Shown here: positions 1 through 8,812 of the stretch, in pieces | How positions within the stretch are numbered: the stretch's first letter is position 1 | How the letters are laid out: every line of letters begins with the position of its first letter | Assembly (NCBI RefSeq): GCF_003815775.1 | Contig: NZ_CP033926.1 | Location: forward strand, 4,402,001-4,466,000 | DNA from: Chryseobacterium joostei | Lineage (GTDB): Bacteria > Bacteroidota > Bacteroidia > Flavobacteriales > Weeksellaceae | Direction: 5' to 3' | Length of the DNA: 64,000 bases | The notes under the pieces: generated by a model | Database searches by the model: none | Told to the model about the DNA's origin: nothing | What the model saw: only the letters and a program-made list of their open reading frames with translations | Made by a program: the position numbers and the translations under genes

Positions 1-608
1 ATCGGATTGTTTAGGATTGAGTTAGCAAGCTTCTGAATCTCACCAGGCATTGTTGCTGAAAAGAATAAAGTTTGTCTTTTCTGAGGTAAAAGCTTGATGA
101 TTCTTTTAACATCATGTACAAAGCCCATGTCAAGCATTCTGTCAGCTTCATCAAGGACAAATATTTCAATATTTTTTAAGCTGATAATTCCCTGTGCAAT
201 AAAATCAAGAAGTCTTCCTGGTGTTGCAACCAAAATATCAATTCCTTTTCTTAAAGCTGCTTCCTGATTTCCTTGCTTTACGCCTCCAAAAATAACAAGT
301 TGCTTTAAAGGAAGGTATTTACCGTAAGCATTAATGTTTTCCTCAATTTGAATAGCCAACTCTCTGGTTGGAGTAAGGATTAATGCCTTTATATGTTTAT
401 TCGGAATTTTATTTTTAGATAAGTTCTGTAAAATAGGGATAGAAAAAGCTGCTGTTTTTCCAGTTCCTGTCTGTGCACAGCCTAAAAAGTCTCTGCCATC
501 TAAAATATCAGGAATTGATCTTTCCTGAATGGGTGTTGGAGTTGTATATCCTTGTTCCTTAATTGCTTTCGCAATAGGTTCTATTAAGTTTAAGTCTGTA
601 AAATTCAA
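1..608 (-). CDS. DEAD-box RNA helicase (RhlE-like), 3' end outside window
   Basis: The minus strand translates to the N-terminal ~200 residues of a DEAD-box ATP-dependent RNA helicase. In order I can read the Q motif ([11 protein letters not shown]), motif I (AQTGTGKT), Ia (PTRELA), Ib (TPGRL), motif II (DEAD, followed by RMLDMGF) and motif III (SAT). The [11 protein letters not shown] context is typical of the RhlE group, which unwinds structured RNA in ribosome maturation and cold adaptation. No in-frame ATG fits the family N-terminus; the natural start is a TTG at 606-608 giving [11 protein letters not shown]. The C-terminal helicase lobe lies beyond the left edge. Family is certain, subfamily is inferred. 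Confidence 0.9.
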   Translation of the reverse strand, partial: MNFTDLNLIEPIAKAIKEQGYTTPTPIQERSIPDILDGRDFLGCAQTGTGKTAAFSIPILQNLSKNKIPNKHIKALILTPTRELAIQIEENINAYGKYLPLKQLVIFGGVKQGNQEAALRKGIDILVATPGRLLDFIAQGIISLKNIEIFVLDEADRMLDMGFVHDVKRIIKLLPQKRQTLFFSATMPGEIQKLANSILNNP

Positions 609-759
609 ATGAATTATTTTAAAATTTATATAAAAATTCTTTCTGTTTGAAAGAATTGCATCCTGCAAAGGTAGTCTAAAAAAAATTAAAAATTTCGCAT
701 TATTCTTTTTGACTGATTATGGAGTTATTGGTTTCTTCATGTATAAGGAATTAGATGAG

Positions 760-788
760 AAATGGCTGCCCAGTATAGGCAGCCATTT
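760..788 (-). terminator. hairpin downstream of barrel gene 1
   Basis: An 11-bp perfect stem (AAATGGCTGCC / GGCAGCCATTT) with a 7-nt loop lies just past the stop of the barrel gene. The identical hairpin occurs after the neighbouring paralogue (1672-1700), so it belongs to the duplicated unit. Confidence 0.7.
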
Positions 789-814
789 GTTTTTATATTA
801 TAATTATTAAGTTC

Positions 815-1441
815 TTATTTGAATCGGTATCCTAGACCAGCCTGGAAAAATCCAATATTAACTGGAGAAGAGGTTTCAAAGAAATTGAAATTATATCGTG
901 CATCAACGAAAATATGTTTATTAATCTTATATTCCGTACCTAGGAAAGGAAATATCATCATTTTTTTTATCCCATCATTGTCAGCTGCATCTTCATAAGT
1001 ATCACCCGTATTGTCTTTTACCACTATCTTTGTGGAGGCTGTAAATCCCAAATTTATACCTGCAGAAACTGAAAAATTAGGAATAAAATAATATTTTAGG
1101 GAAACAGGAACTTGTATCTGGTTTATTTGATAATCATAAGTTCTATCTCCCATGTATATAATTTGTTGGTTCATAACAACAAACCAAGGGTATACGTCTT
1201 TTCCTCCCAATTGTGTATATTGTATTTCACCCTGAATGCCAAATTTAGGAGATAAGGGATACTCTGCTACAACACCTGCATAGAAATAAGATTTTGATGA
1301 CAAACTAGTGTCATATATTTTCATGTTGGATAAAGTATATCCTCCTTTCACTCCAAAACTGATAGGTTTATCCGGAGTCTTTTGTGCATTAAGGAATGAT
1401 GAAACAGCTAATAGTACACCGAAAAGAATGTTCTTCTTCAT
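815..1441 (-). CDS. PorT-family outer-membrane beta-barrel protein, paralogue 1
   Basis: A 208-residue exported protein. A signal peptide (residues 1-19, ending LNAQ) is followed by the opening strand motif FGVKGGYTLSNM and repeated amphipathic strands separated by turns, ending in the aromatic strand AGLGYRFK that is typical of outer-membrane barrels. This matches the outer-membrane beta-barrel family PF13568. Function of the family is usually unknown. The gene at 1723-2355 is a close paralogue with a nearly identical signal peptide and the same strand plan, and the two downstream hairpins are identical. The pair therefore arose by tandem duplication. Confidence 0.85.
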   Translation of the reverse strand: MKKNILFGVLLAVSSFLNAQKTPDKPISFGVKGGYTLSNMKIYDTSLSSKSYFYAGVVAEYPLSPKFGIQGEIQYTQLGGKDVYPWFVVMNQQIIYMGDRTYDYQINQIQVPVSLKYYFIPNFSVSAGINLGFTASTKIVVKDNTGDTYEDAADNDGIKKMMIFPFLGTEYKINKHIFVDARYNFNFFETSSPVNIGFFQAGLGYRFK

Positions 1442-1481
1442 GTTTATTTTTTGAGTTAAATGATTACGTTTTTATAAAAAA

Positions 1482-1510
1482 AATAATTCCTTCGTATGGA
1501 GGGAATTATT
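1482..1510 (-). terminator. terminator left behind by the decayed DUF6438 copy
   Basis: Stem AATAATTCC / GGAATTATT; on the minus strand a run of Ts follows directly. It corresponds to the terminator at 2394-2422 behind the intact DUF6438 gene. Confidence 0.7.
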
Positions 1511-1543
1511 TCTGCAAATATAGTTTAAATATTTTATAAAGAT

Positions 1544-1661
1544 CTATTGAACCTTTATCCATCCCTGATTTTCCTTAAGTTCTCGAAGAAATGGTATACT
1601 TTAGAAATCTTTCTTGATTGTTCCTGTAAAAGTGCTTTCGTGAGTTTTTGGAAGTTCATTG
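1544..1661 (-). pseudogene. internally deleted remnant of a DUF6438 lipoprotein gene
   Basis: This stretch aligns by eye with two separated parts of the gene at 2455-2943. Positions 1544-1608 match its 3' end (shared words include CCTTAAGT and ATATACTT-like stretches). Positions 1609-1661 match the region around 2690-2740 (shared GATTGTTCCTGTAAAAGT). About 165 bp present in the intact gene are missing between them, and the 5' half, including the lipoprotein signal, is absent. The remnant sits upstream of barrel paralogue 1 exactly as the intact gene sits upstream of paralogue 2, so it marks a duplicated two-gene unit in which this member decayed. Confidence 0.75.
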
Positions 1662-1671
1662 TTGGAAAATA

Positions 1672-1700
1672 AAATGGCTGCCCAGTATAGGCAGCCATTT
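1672..1700 (-). terminator. hairpin downstream of barrel gene 2
   Basis: Identical in stem and loop to 760-788 (AAATGGCTGCC / GGCAGCCATTT), 22 bp past the stop of the second barrel gene. Confidence 0.7.
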
Positions 1701-1722
1701 GTTTTTTATTAAGAAATAGATA

Positions 1723-2355
1723 CTATTTAAATCTATATCCTACACCTGCTTGCAGAAAGCCTACTTTCACTGGAATGCTATTGTTTTTGTTAATTTCAAT
1801 GAAGTTGAAATTATATCTTGTATCCACAAAAAATTGATCATTGATCTTATATTCTGCCCCTAAAAATGGGAAAAGGCTTAATGTCTTTATTCCATCATAG
1901 TTTCTCTTATCAGTTCCAGTAATAGCGTTGCTTGATTCTGCTTTTGTTGAAATATTAAATCCAAAATTCATCCCTGCAGATGCAGAAAGATTTGGAATAA
2001 TATAATACTTTACAGAAATAGGAACCTGAATTTGGTTAAGGCGATATTCGAATGTTGTATCTCCTGTTTCCACAATTTCACTTCCTATTAAGGCTACTGT
2101 AGAATATGCAACTTTACCTCCTAATTGAGTATAAAGAACTTCAGCCTGTAATCCAAATTTAGGTGATAATGCTTGTTCTGCTACAATACCTGCATAGAAA
2201 TAAGATTTTGAATCCAGCTTTTCATCAAAAAACTTCATACTGGATAAATTATATCCTCCTTTTACTCCAAAACTTATAGGTTTATCCTGTGTCTTTTGTG
2301 CATTAATTAAAGTTGGAACAGCTAATAGTACACCGAAAAGAATGTTCTTCTTCAT
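1723..2355 (-). CDS. PorT-family outer-membrane beta-barrel protein, paralogue 2
   Basis: A 210-residue exported barrel protein. Signal peptide residues 1-19 (ending INAQ), first strand FGVKGGYNLSSM, closing strand AGVGYRFK. It shares long identical blocks with the 815-1441 product, including the N-terminal 13 residues and the QIQVP, SVKYY and PFLGAEYKIN segments. The two differ most in surface-loop-like stretches, for example residues 85-100 and 140-155. It belongs to the same PF13568-type family with no established ligand. The intact DUF6438 lipoprotein gene lies directly upstream on the same strand, but a terminator hairpin at 2394-2422 separates them. Confidence 0.85.
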   Translation of the reverse strand: MKKNILFGVLLAVPTLINAQKTQDKPISFGVKGGYNLSSMKFFDEKLDSKSYFYAGIVAEQALSPKFGLQAEVLYTQLGGKVAYSTVALIGSEIVETGDTTFEYRLNQIQVPISVKYYIIPNLSASAGMNFGFNISTKAESSNAITGTDKRNYDGIKTLSLFPFLGAEYKINDQFFVDTRYNFNFIEINKNNSIPVKVGFLQAGVGYRFK

Positions 2356-2393
2356 GTTTGTTTTTTGAGTTAATTGATTATTGTTTTAAAAAA

Positions 2394-2422
2394 AATAATT
2401 CTTCCAAAATGAAAGAATTATT
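2394..2422 (-). terminator. intrinsic terminator of the DUF6438 gene
   Basis: Stem AATAATTCTT / AAGAATTATT with a short loop. On the minus strand it is followed by an uninterrupted T run (plus-strand A run at about 2387-2394), a textbook intrinsic terminator. Confidence 0.8.
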
Positions 2423-2454
2423 GTACAAAAATAATTTAAATATTTTAAATGGGA

Positions 2455-2943
2455 CTACTGGACCTTAGTCCATTCCTGGTTCTTCCTTAAGTCTTCAATA
2501 AAATGATATACTTCCGAAAGTTTTTCACTGCCACGTTTTCCGTAATCTTCTACATTTTTAGAAGTTCCATCATTGAAGTTAATTCTTAAATAAGCTGTAG
2601 AAAGATCAGTGATGTTTCTGCTTCCATATTTATCCTTTAAGTTTTTTACATCCAAGCCATCAAGCAAACGGATCAATTTATTGTAATCCTTTTCCTTGAT
2701 TGTTCCTGTAAAAGTACCTTCACGAGGTTTTGAAAACTCATCCTTTGAGGGTTTATCATTGAAATTAAAATGCTCTGCTTCAAAAATGGCAGTTCTATCC
2801 GCATTGATGGTCATTTTAAAAACAGGACAAAATCCAAAGCAAGCACCTGCCTGATATTCAATTTTAGTATATTTTGAATTCGTTGTCTGTGGAGTACACG
2901 AAAATAAAAAGATAAATGCACAAAGGCCTAGTAAATATTTCAT
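2455..2943 (-). CDS. DUF6438 domain lipoprotein
   Basis: A 162-residue predicted lipoprotein: hydrophobic signal 1-15 and lipobox LFSC with acylated Cys16. The mature part starts with the DUF6438 signature, a Cys-rich stretch (AGACFGFCPVFKMTI) followed by a threonine- and glycine-rich strand segment and the conserved FTGTI near residue 78. Function is unknown. The paired cysteines in CFGFCP could be redox-active or metal-binding, but that is inference. A degraded second copy lies at 1544-1661. Confidence 0.8.
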   Translation of the reverse strand: MKYLLGLCAFIFLFSCTPQTTNSKYTKIEYQAGACFGFCPVFKMTINADRTAIFEAEHFNFNDKPSKDEFSKPREGTFTGTIKEKDYNKLIRLLDGLDVKNLKDKYGSRNITDLSTAYLRINFNDGTSKNVEDYGKRGSEKLSEVYHFIEDLRKNQEWTKVQ

Positions 2944-3022
2944 AGTTTAAATTTCAGAATGGTCTTTCAATAATTATTCCAATTGGAACAGGGGAAGAAT
3001 TGATAGTGTGAACATGGTAAAA

Positions 3023-3056
3023 AAATAAAGAGAAGCACGATTGCTCCTCTTTATTT
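3023..3056 (-). terminator. terminator downstream of obgE
   Basis: Stem AAATAAAGAGAAGCA / TGCTCCTCTTTATTT around a short loop, flanked by A and T runs. It lies 43 bp past the obgE stop. Confidence 0.75.
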
Positions 3057-3098
3057 TATTTCTAACAATATTAATCACGAGTAGTGATCAAAATTATT

Positions 3099-4082
3099 TT
3101 ATCCATGTAACTGTTTCCAGATAGCATCTTTCAATTCTACAAGCCCTTCCCCTGTTACTCCTGAGAAAAATAGCGGTTGCTTGTTTTCCGGAAATTCTGC
3201 TGAGATTTCCTTTTTCAGCTCATCATCCAAAAGATCGGATTTTGAAACAGAAATAATGAAATCTTTATCCAATAGCTCCGGATTGTACTCTTTTAATTCA
3301 TTTTCAAGAATTTTAAATTCCTGGAAGTGATTTTCAGAATCTGCAGGAATTAAAAACAACAGAATTGAGTTTCTTTCGATGTGTCTCAGGAATCTGTGTC
3401 CTAATCCTTTTCCTTCTGCTGCACCTTCAATAATTCCCGGGATATCAGCCATTACAAATGACTTGTAATTTCTATAATCAACAATCCCAAGGTTAGGAGT
3501 CAATGTGGTAAACGCATAGTTTGCAATCTTAGGCTTAGCTGCCGAAACAGAAGCCAGAAGTGTAGATTTTCCTGCATTTGGAAACCCTACTAAACCTACA
3601 TCTGCCAAAATCTTAAGTTCAAAGACAATATAGCCTTCCTCACCTTCCATTCCGGGTTGAGCATATCTTGGAGTTTGATTGGTAGAAGACTTGAAAAACT
3701 CATTTCCTCTTCCTCCTTTTCCACCTTGCATTAAAATAATTTCCTGCTTGTCTTCAAGGATTTCTCCGATAATTTCTCCTTCTTCATTTTTAGCGATGCT
3801 TCCAATGGGAACATCGATGTAAATATCAGAACCATCAGCTCCTGTAAGCTGGTTTTTCGCTCCGTTTTCACCACGTTCAGCTTTTATGTGACGGGTATAA
3901 CGAAGCGGAAGTAAAGTCCATTCCTGAGCATTTCCTCTCATGATAACGTGTCCTCCACGGCCTCCGTCACCACCATCAGGACCTCCCTTGGGAATATATT
4001 TTTCACGGCGAAGGTGGGCAGAACCTGCTCCTCCGTGTCCGCTTTTACAATGAATCTTTACGTAATCTACAAAGTTTGACAT
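3099..4082 (-). CDS. obgE: Obg family GTPase
   Basis: A 327-residue ribosome-associated GTPase acting in late 50S assembly and stress control. The N-terminal Obg fold (residues 1-158) is glycine-rich ([20 protein letters not shown]). The G domain shows G1 GFPNAGKS (166-173), switch I TTLTP (192-196), G3 DIPG (213-216), G4 written SKSD (280-283) in place of the usual NKxD, and G5 around SGVTGEG (307-313). Length is full for the short Obg form lacking the C-terminal extension. It is followed on the same strand by repeat-containing DNA and preceded by adk, a common flavobacterial order. Confidence 0.95.
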   Translation of the reverse strand: MSNFVDYVKIHCKSGHGGAGSAHLRREKYIPKGGPDGGDGGRGGHVIMRGNAQEWTLLPLRYTRHIKAERGENGAKNQLTGADGSDIYIDVPIGSIAKNEEGEIIGEILEDKQEIILMQGGKGGRGNEFFKSSTNQTPRYAQPGMEGEEGYIVFELKILADVGLVGFPNAGKSTLLASVSAAKPKIANYAFTTLTPNLGIVDYRNYKSFVMADIPGIIEGAAEGKGLGHRFLRHIERNSILLFLIPADSENHFQEFKILENELKEYNPELLDKDFIISVSKSDLLDDELKKEISAEFPENKQPLFFSGVTGEGLVELKDAIWKQLHG

Positions 4083-4084
4083 AA

Positions 4085-4161
4085 TTTTTAGGGTTTAGGC
4101 CTTAGGGGTTAGGGAATAGATATTTAACTATGCTAAATCCTAATCCCTAAATCCTAAATCC
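4085..4161. repeat. TTAGGG-rich imperfect inverted repeat between adk and obgE
   Basis: The left arm reads as irregular copies of TTTAGGG/TTAGGGG and the right arm as their complements (CCTAATCCCTAAATCC). The arms pair over about 24 bp with a central AT stretch of roughly 20 bp. It resembles dispersed palindromic intergenic repeats of flavobacteria. It is not a telomere. Confidence 0.55.
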
Positions 4162-4740
4162 TTATTTAATTTTCTCTACCTCAGCGAAAAGTTTTTGGGA
4201 AATTTCATCAATTTCACCTACGCCGTTTACTTCTACATACTTTCCTTGCTGCTTATAAAGTTCGGCTACTTCTGCTGTTTTAGCATAATATTCTTTAATT
4301 CTGTTTTCGATGATCTCTACATTGCTGTCGTCAGATCTACCGCTGGTTTCTCCTCTTTTAAGAAGTCTTTCAACCAAAATTTTATCTTCTACTATCAATG
4401 AAAGACAGATATCAATCTCATCATTCAGTTCTTCCTTAACGATTTTCTCCAAGGCTTCTGTCTGAGCAGTTGTTCTTGGGTAACCATCAAAGATAAAACC
4501 ATTGGTATCAGTAGGTTTTTTAATCTCATCAATCAGCATATCTGTTGTTACCTGATCCGGAACCAATTCTCCCTTATCGATGTAAGACTTAGCCAGTTTT
4601 CCAAGTTCAGTATCATTTTTCATGTTATATCTGAAAAGGTCACCTGTTGAAACCTGCTTTAAGTTGAATTTTTCGATTAGATTCTGAGCTTGTGTTCCTT
4701 TTCCACTTCCTGGAGGGCCGAACAGAACAATGTTTATCAT
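4162..4740 (-). CDS. adk: adenylate kinase
   Basis: A 192-residue adenylate kinase that interconverts ATP plus AMP and two ADP. The P-loop GPPGSGKGT is at residues 8-16. AMP-site motifs are STGDLFR (32-38) and GFIFDGYPRT (81-90). The LID is of the short type (LLKRGETSGRSDD) with no zinc cysteines. Length agrees with the short-LID bacterial form. It lies between obgE and hpt on the same strand, but palindromic spacers of about 80 and 130 bp separate the three, so they may be separately transcribed. Confidence 0.95.
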   Translation of the reverse strand: MINIVLFGPPGSGKGTQAQNLIEKFNLKQVSTGDLFRYNMKNDTELGKLAKSYIDKGELVPDQVTTDMLIDEIKKPTDTNGFIFDGYPRTTAQTEALEKIVKEELNDEIDICLSLIVEDKILVERLLKRGETSGRSDDSNVEIIENRIKEYYAKTAEVAELYKQQGKYVEVNGVGEIDEISQKLFAEVEKIK

Positions 4741-4779
4741 AATTTTGATTCGCTTCCGGTCTATAATAATCGTATAATA

Positions 4780-4862
4780 GTTGACCTTTAGCTTTTTTAA
4801 GTTAATATTTTACTTTTATTTCGATTAAGTTTTAAAGCTAAAGGCCAATAGCCGGTAGCTAA
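4780..4862. repeat. palindromic intergenic repeat between hpt and adk
   Basis: CCTTTAGCTTTTTTAA on the left is complementary to TTAAAGCTAAAGG on the right, around an AT-rich centre. A tail (GCCAATAGCCGGTAGCTAA) can fold again. No coding capacity is visible. It looks like a dispersed REP-type element, possibly also acting as terminator for hpt. Confidence 0.5.
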
Positions 4863-4871
4863 TGACAATAA

Positions 4872-5426
4872 TTAATGGTTGATTTGTCCGTCTTCTAATT
4901 GGTATAAATTAGGTAGGTTTCTTCCCAATTCATCATAATCTAATCCATAACCAAGTACAAATTTATTTGGAATTTCCTTTCCAATATAATCCAACTTGAA
5001 ATCTTTCTTATAAATCTCCGGTTTCAATAAGAAACTTGCCAGTTTTACAGATTTAGGACGCTGAGTTTCCTTAAAGTATTTGAAAAGACTTTCAACCGTA
5101 TTTCCTGTATCTACGATGTCTTCTACAAGAATAATGTGACGGTCTCTTACATCCTTAGTAAGCTCCATTTTTTGGTAAACAATCCCTGTGGATTCAGTCC
5201 CAACATAAGAACTCATCTGAATGAAGGCAATTTCGCATTCACCTGGATAATACTTTAAAAGATCTGAGAAGAACATGACCACTCCATTCAATACACCAAT
5301 GAAAACAGGAACTTCATCCTTGTAATCTTCATAAATTCTTAACGCTGTCTCTTTTACAATTTCCTGAATTTCGGACTCCTTTAAATAAGGAACGAAATTT
5401 TTGTCGTGAACTTTAATGCTTTCCAT
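4872..5426 (-). CDS. hpt: hypoxanthine phosphoribosyltransferase
   Basis: A type I phosphoribosyltransferase that salvages hypoxanthine/guanine to IMP/GMP using PRPP. The PRPP loop VEDIVDTGNTV is clear, as is the upstream flexible-loop segment with SSYVGTESTG and the C-terminal GYGLDYDE. I place the start at the ATG at 5424-5426 (MESIKVHDKNF). An in-frame TTG at 5447 would add seven residues (MPPTKNF), but these have no family equivalent. This gives 184 residues, normal for the family. It is on the same strand as adk. Confidence 0.93.
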   Translation of the reverse strand: MESIKVHDKNFVPYLKESEIQEIVKETALRIYEDYKDEVPVFIGVLNGVVMFFSDLLKYYPGECEIAFIQMSSYVGTESTGIVYQKMELTKDVRDRHIILVEDIVDTGNTVESLFKYFKETQRPKSVKLASFLLKPEIYKKDFKLDYIGKEIPNKFVLGYGLDYDELGRNLPNLYQLEDGQINH

Positions 5427-5621
5427 AAAATTTTTAGTAGGAGGCAAAGTTACGGATTTTTGATTTTTGAATAAAATCTTTTTGTGTTTAATCCCGGATT
5501 TGTCCTATATTTGTTCTTTCAAAACCCATAAATACAGACATGTAGGATATAATTTCTTTCAGATTCATTAAAACGGTAACCAATAAGTTACTGGTGTTTA
5601 ACCATTATTAAGAAAGAAATC

Positions 5622-7211
5622 ATGATTTTACTTCAAAATATATCCTTTGGGTTTCCGGGAGGAAATCTTCTATTTAATCATATCAATTTTACGATACAAT
5701 CTCATACTAAATCGGCTTTAGTAGGGAGTAACGGCATGGGGAAATCTACCTTGCTGAAAATAATCGCTCATGAAACACAGCCCTTAAGCGGAAATATAAA
5801 TATTCAGGGCGAAATATTCTACGTTCCCCAGATGTTTGGAAACTTTAATCACTTAACGATCTCAGAGTGCTTGAAAATAGATCAAAAGCTCAATGCACTT
5901 GACAAAATAACAAACGGAGAGGTCGATGAAAAATATTTTGAAATTTTAAATGACGACTGGGACATTGAGGAACGCTGTCAGAATACCCTGCAATATTGGG
6001 GACTTCAGGATTTTGATTTGAATCAAAAACTAGAGGGATTAAGCGGCGGGCAGAAGACAAAGGTTTTTCTGGCCGGAATTCAAATTAATCATCCTGACAT
6101 TATTATTTTGGATGAGCCTACTAATCACCTGGATCTGGAGGGAAGAAAACTATTGTATGACCTTATAGAAAAAATAAGTGCGACGGTTATTATTGTAAGC
6201 CACGACAGATCACTGTTGAATCTGGTTGATACTATATTTGAACTAAGCAACCAGGGAATCACTGCCTATGGCGGAAACTTCGATTTCTATACAGAGCAGA
6301 AAGAAGTTGAAGAGGAGGCTTTACATAATGATATCAATGCCAAGGAACGTGCTTTAAAAAAGGCAAAAGAAAAGGAGCGGGAAACCTTGGAGCGTAAACA
6401 AAAGCTCGATGCAAGGGGAAAACAGAAACAGGAGAAATCGGGAGTTGCCAGAATTATGATGAACACGCTCCGGAACAATGCAGAAAAAAATACCTCTAAG
6501 CTGAAAAATATACATGCTGAGAAGATCAATGATATTTCAGGAGATCTGCGGGATCTGCGTTCTACTGTAAGGAACTTTGATCAAATGAAAGTGAATTTTA
6601 ATGATTCCAGCCTGCATTCTGGTAAGCTTTTATTAGCTGTGGAGAATATCAATTTTAAATATAGAACGGATAAGCTTTGGGCTGAAAATCTTAACCTTGA
6701 AGTTCGAAGTGGAGACAGAATTTCCATTAAGGGATCAAACGGATCCGGGAAGACTACCTTGATAAAGCTTTTATTAGGAAACATTGAGCCTTTTGAGGGG
6801 AAAGTAAGCAGGGCAGAATTCCAAAGCATTTATGTTGATCAGGAATATTCCTTAATTAATCCTGAATTAACGGTTTATGATTTTATTCAGACCTTTAATG
6901 ACAGTGCGTTACAAGAATCGGAAGTAAAGACCTTGTTATCGAGATTTTTGTTTGGTAAGGAAACTTGGGATAAAAAATGTGAATTCCTTAGTGGTGGAGA
7001 GCGTTTAAGATTACTTCTGTGTGGGCTTTCAATAAGCAATAAAGCTCCGGATTTAATTATTTTAGATGAGCCAACGAACAATCTGGATCTGCAGAATGTG
7101 GAGATTCTGACCAACTCTATTAAAGATTATCACGGAACTCTATTGGTGATTTCCCATGATGAGATTTTTCTTGATGAGATTGGAATTGGTGGGGAAGTAG
7201 TGTTGAAATAA
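5622..7211 (+). CDS. ABC-F family ATPase
   Basis: A 529-residue soluble protein with two ABC domains and no membrane segments, the layout of ABC-F translation factors that act at the ribosomal E site. Domain 1 has Walker A GSNGMGKST (35-43), signature LSGGQKTK and Walker B IIILDEPTNHLDLEG. A long charged linker with coiled-coil character (EEEALHNDINAKERALKKAK and onward, about residues 225-300) joins it to domain 2, with GSNGSGKTT, LSGGERLRL and LIILDEPTNNLDLQ. It could be a housekeeping Uup/EttA-like factor or an antibiotic-protection member; the sequence alone does not decide. It is the only plus-strand gene among minus-strand neighbours. Confidence 0.9.
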   Translation: MILLQNISFGFPGGNLLFNHINFTIQSHTKSALVGSNGMGKSTLLKIIAHETQPLSGNINIQGEIFYVPQMFGNFNHLTISECLKIDQKLNALDKITNGEVDEKYFEILNDDWDIEERCQNTLQYWGLQDFDLNQKLEGLSGGQKTKVFLAGIQINHPDIIILDEPTNHLDLEGRKLLYDLIEKISATVIIVSHDRSLLNLVDTIFELSNQGITAYGGNFDFYTEQKEVEEEALHNDINAKERALKKAKEKERETLERKQKLDARGKQKQEKSGVARIMMNTLRNNAEKNTSKLKNIHAEKINDISGDLRDLRSTVRNFDQMKVNFNDSSLHSGKLLLAVENINFKYRTDKLWAENLNLEVRSGDRISIKGSNGSGKTTLIKLLLGNIEPFEGKVSRAEFQSIYVDQEYSLINPELTVYDFIQTFNDSALQESEVKTLLSRFLFGKETWDKKCEFLSGGERLRLLLCGLSISNKAPDLIILDEPTNNLDLQNVEILTNSIKDYHGTLLVISHDEIFLDEIGIGGEVVLK

Positions 7212-7247
7212 CGAACAATTTTTTTGCGGATTGTATAAAACTCAATA

Positions 7248-7269
7248 AAAGCGGACTTTAGTCCGCTTT
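7248..7269. terminator. bidirectional terminator between convergent genes
   Basis: Stem AAAGCGGAC / GTCCGCTTT with a 4-nt TTTA loop, between the ends of the converging ABC-F and HEAT-repeat genes. Confidence 0.85.
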
Positions 7270-7272
7270 CTG

Positions 7273-7791
7273 TTATTTCTTTGTCTTTTTAATGGCATCC
7301 AGATAAATCTTCTTAATGCTGTTCTTTTCTTCTTTCTCACTGATGCTTTCAAGAGTAGGGAGAAGCGTTGTATTATATTTGGTTTTTAATTTAAGTATTT
7401 CGCCCAATGCAAATGCGGCGCTCCAGCGTACCACGGTTCCTTCATGATCTGTATTGGCTAGTAAATTTGTAATTGCCTTATCCAAATTTTCAATGAATAA
7501 ATGAGCGGTATTACCTATTACCTTTGCGCTTTCCCATTTTATTCTTGGTGCTTTTTCAGTAAGTGTATTGGTGACAAATGTAAATACAGTTTCATCTGCA
7601 AGGCTTGGGGTCTGCTTGGTAGCATATTCAATGGCTTCTATGCAGGTTCCTTTTACAGGATCCTTAGATGTTTCTGCAAAGGCAATCAGTTCATCGGTAG
7701 GAAGAGATGTGTCAATGATCCATTTGCTGAGAATTTCGGTTTTTTCCTTTGCTTTTGTTGTTTTGTCTTTAAAAAGTTCTTCTATGATCAC
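7273..7791 (-). CDS. HEAT-repeat protein
   Basis: A 172-residue soluble, almost entirely helical protein. Repeating units such as VKGTCIEAIEYATKQ, RIKWESAKVIGNTA and VVRWSAAFALGEILK carry the paired-helix pattern of HEAT/armadillo repeats. No signal peptide or catalytic motif is present. Such proteins are usually interaction scaffolds and the partner is unknown. The next gene on this strand, an alpha/beta hydrolase, starts about 1 kb upstream (stop at 7880, 88 bp away), so a common transcript is possible. Confidence 0.75.
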   Translation of the reverse strand: MIIEELFKDKTTKAKEKTEILSKWIIDTSLPTDELIAFAETSKDPVKGTCIEAIEYATKQTPSLADETVFTFVTNTLTEKAPRIKWESAKVIGNTAHLFIENLDKAITNLLANTDHEGTVVRWSAAFALGEILKLKTKYNTTLLPTLESISEKEEKNSIKKIYLDAIKKTKK

Positions 7792-7879
7792 AGTGATTGA
7801 TTTTGTTTTTTCAGTGTCCTAAAATAGTAATTTCTTTTAAAAATAGAGATCTGCAAAAATCCTTTAAACCTGTGATAGA

Positions 7880-8812
7880 TTATTTACAATGCTTTAAAAT
7901 CCATTCGTAAATTTCATTAAGTACTTCCTCTCGTATCTCTTCATTGAGAATCTCATGACGCATATCCGGATAGATCTGGGTATCTACATCCTGAAATCCA
8001 TCAGCTTTTAAATGATCAACAGTATAGATAACACCTTTACTAAAATCTCCAATCGGGTCATTCTGCCCGCTTACAAACAATAACGGAAATGATGAGGAAA
8101 TAGAAGAAGCCCAATCTCTTGCCGTAGCCCTTTTGTAAACAGTAAATAAAGTATAAAATGCATTATGAGTGAAAGGAATTCCGCAAAGTTTATCCTGTTC
8201 AAAGGCAGTTCTGTTTTTAGGATTAATACTAAGCCAGCTGGTGGCTCCAAAATCTTTATCCTTTTTAAAATGCTTGTTATTAACATTCGTGAAAACAGAA
8301 TTCAAAAAAGTACGATGACGTGGAGCAATGGCATTAGCTAATGATAAATACCCCCTTAAAATATCGATTCCTGGCAAAGGTCCACCGGTTCCCGTAATGA
8401 TAGCGCCAGAAAATTTAGTACTTGCCTTTTGCAGAAGACAACGAGTGATGAAGGATCCCATAGAATGTCCAAGAATAAAATGAGGTACATCAGGATATTG
8501 CTTTGCAAGATGGTCTGCCATCATTTCTGCATCTGCAACCAATCTCTCATCCGGCTTTTCAAGCTGGAAAAACCCAATGTCTTTTTTATCTTTTACAGAT
8601 TTTCCATGTCCCAGATGATCATAGGTTAATACAGCAATTCCATGAGCTGCAAAATATTCTGCAATCTCAGAATACCTACCACTATGTTCCTGCATGCCGT
8701 GAACGATGAGCAGCGTGGCTTTTGCTGTTTCCGGAGAAAACAGGGTGTGGAAAAGCAGGGATTCATTGTCTATTTTGGATGGTAAATACGCAGATTCTTG
8801 GGATAGAGACAT
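7880..8812 (-). CDS. alpha/beta hydrolase, monoacylglycerol-lipase type
   Basis: A 310-residue cytoplasmic hydrolase of the serine aminopeptidase S33 / Hydrolase_4 group. The oxyanion segment is LLIVHGMQEHSGRY (34-47). The nucleophile elbow is GHSMG (115-119) with Ser117. The remaining triad is Asp252 in SGQNDPIG and His286 in DMRHEILNE. The arrangement HGMQEHSGRY is typical of lysophospholipase or monoglyceride lipase relatives, so an ester of a glycerolipid is the likely substrate, though this is inferred from the family. No signal peptide is present. Length is normal. Confidence 0.85.
   Translation of the reverse strand: MSLSQESAYLPSKIDNESLLFHTLFSPETAKATLLIVHGMQEHSGRYSEIAEYFAAHGIAVLTYDHLGHGKSVKDKKDIGFFQLEKPDERLVADAEMMADHLAKQYPDVPHFILGHSMGSFITRCLLQKASTKFSGAIITGTGGPLPGIDILRGYLSLANAIAPRHRTFLNSVFTNVNNKHFKKDKDFGATSWLSINPKNRTAFEQDKLCGIPFTHNAFYTLFTVYKRATARDWASSISSSFPLLFVSGQNDPIGDFSKGVIYTVDHLKADGFQDVDTQIYPDMRHEILNEEIREEVLNEIYEWILKHCK

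Noticed and set aside
4085..4161. Telomere or replicon end
   Set aside because: The TTAGGG-like units are irregular, few and internal between housekeeping genes.
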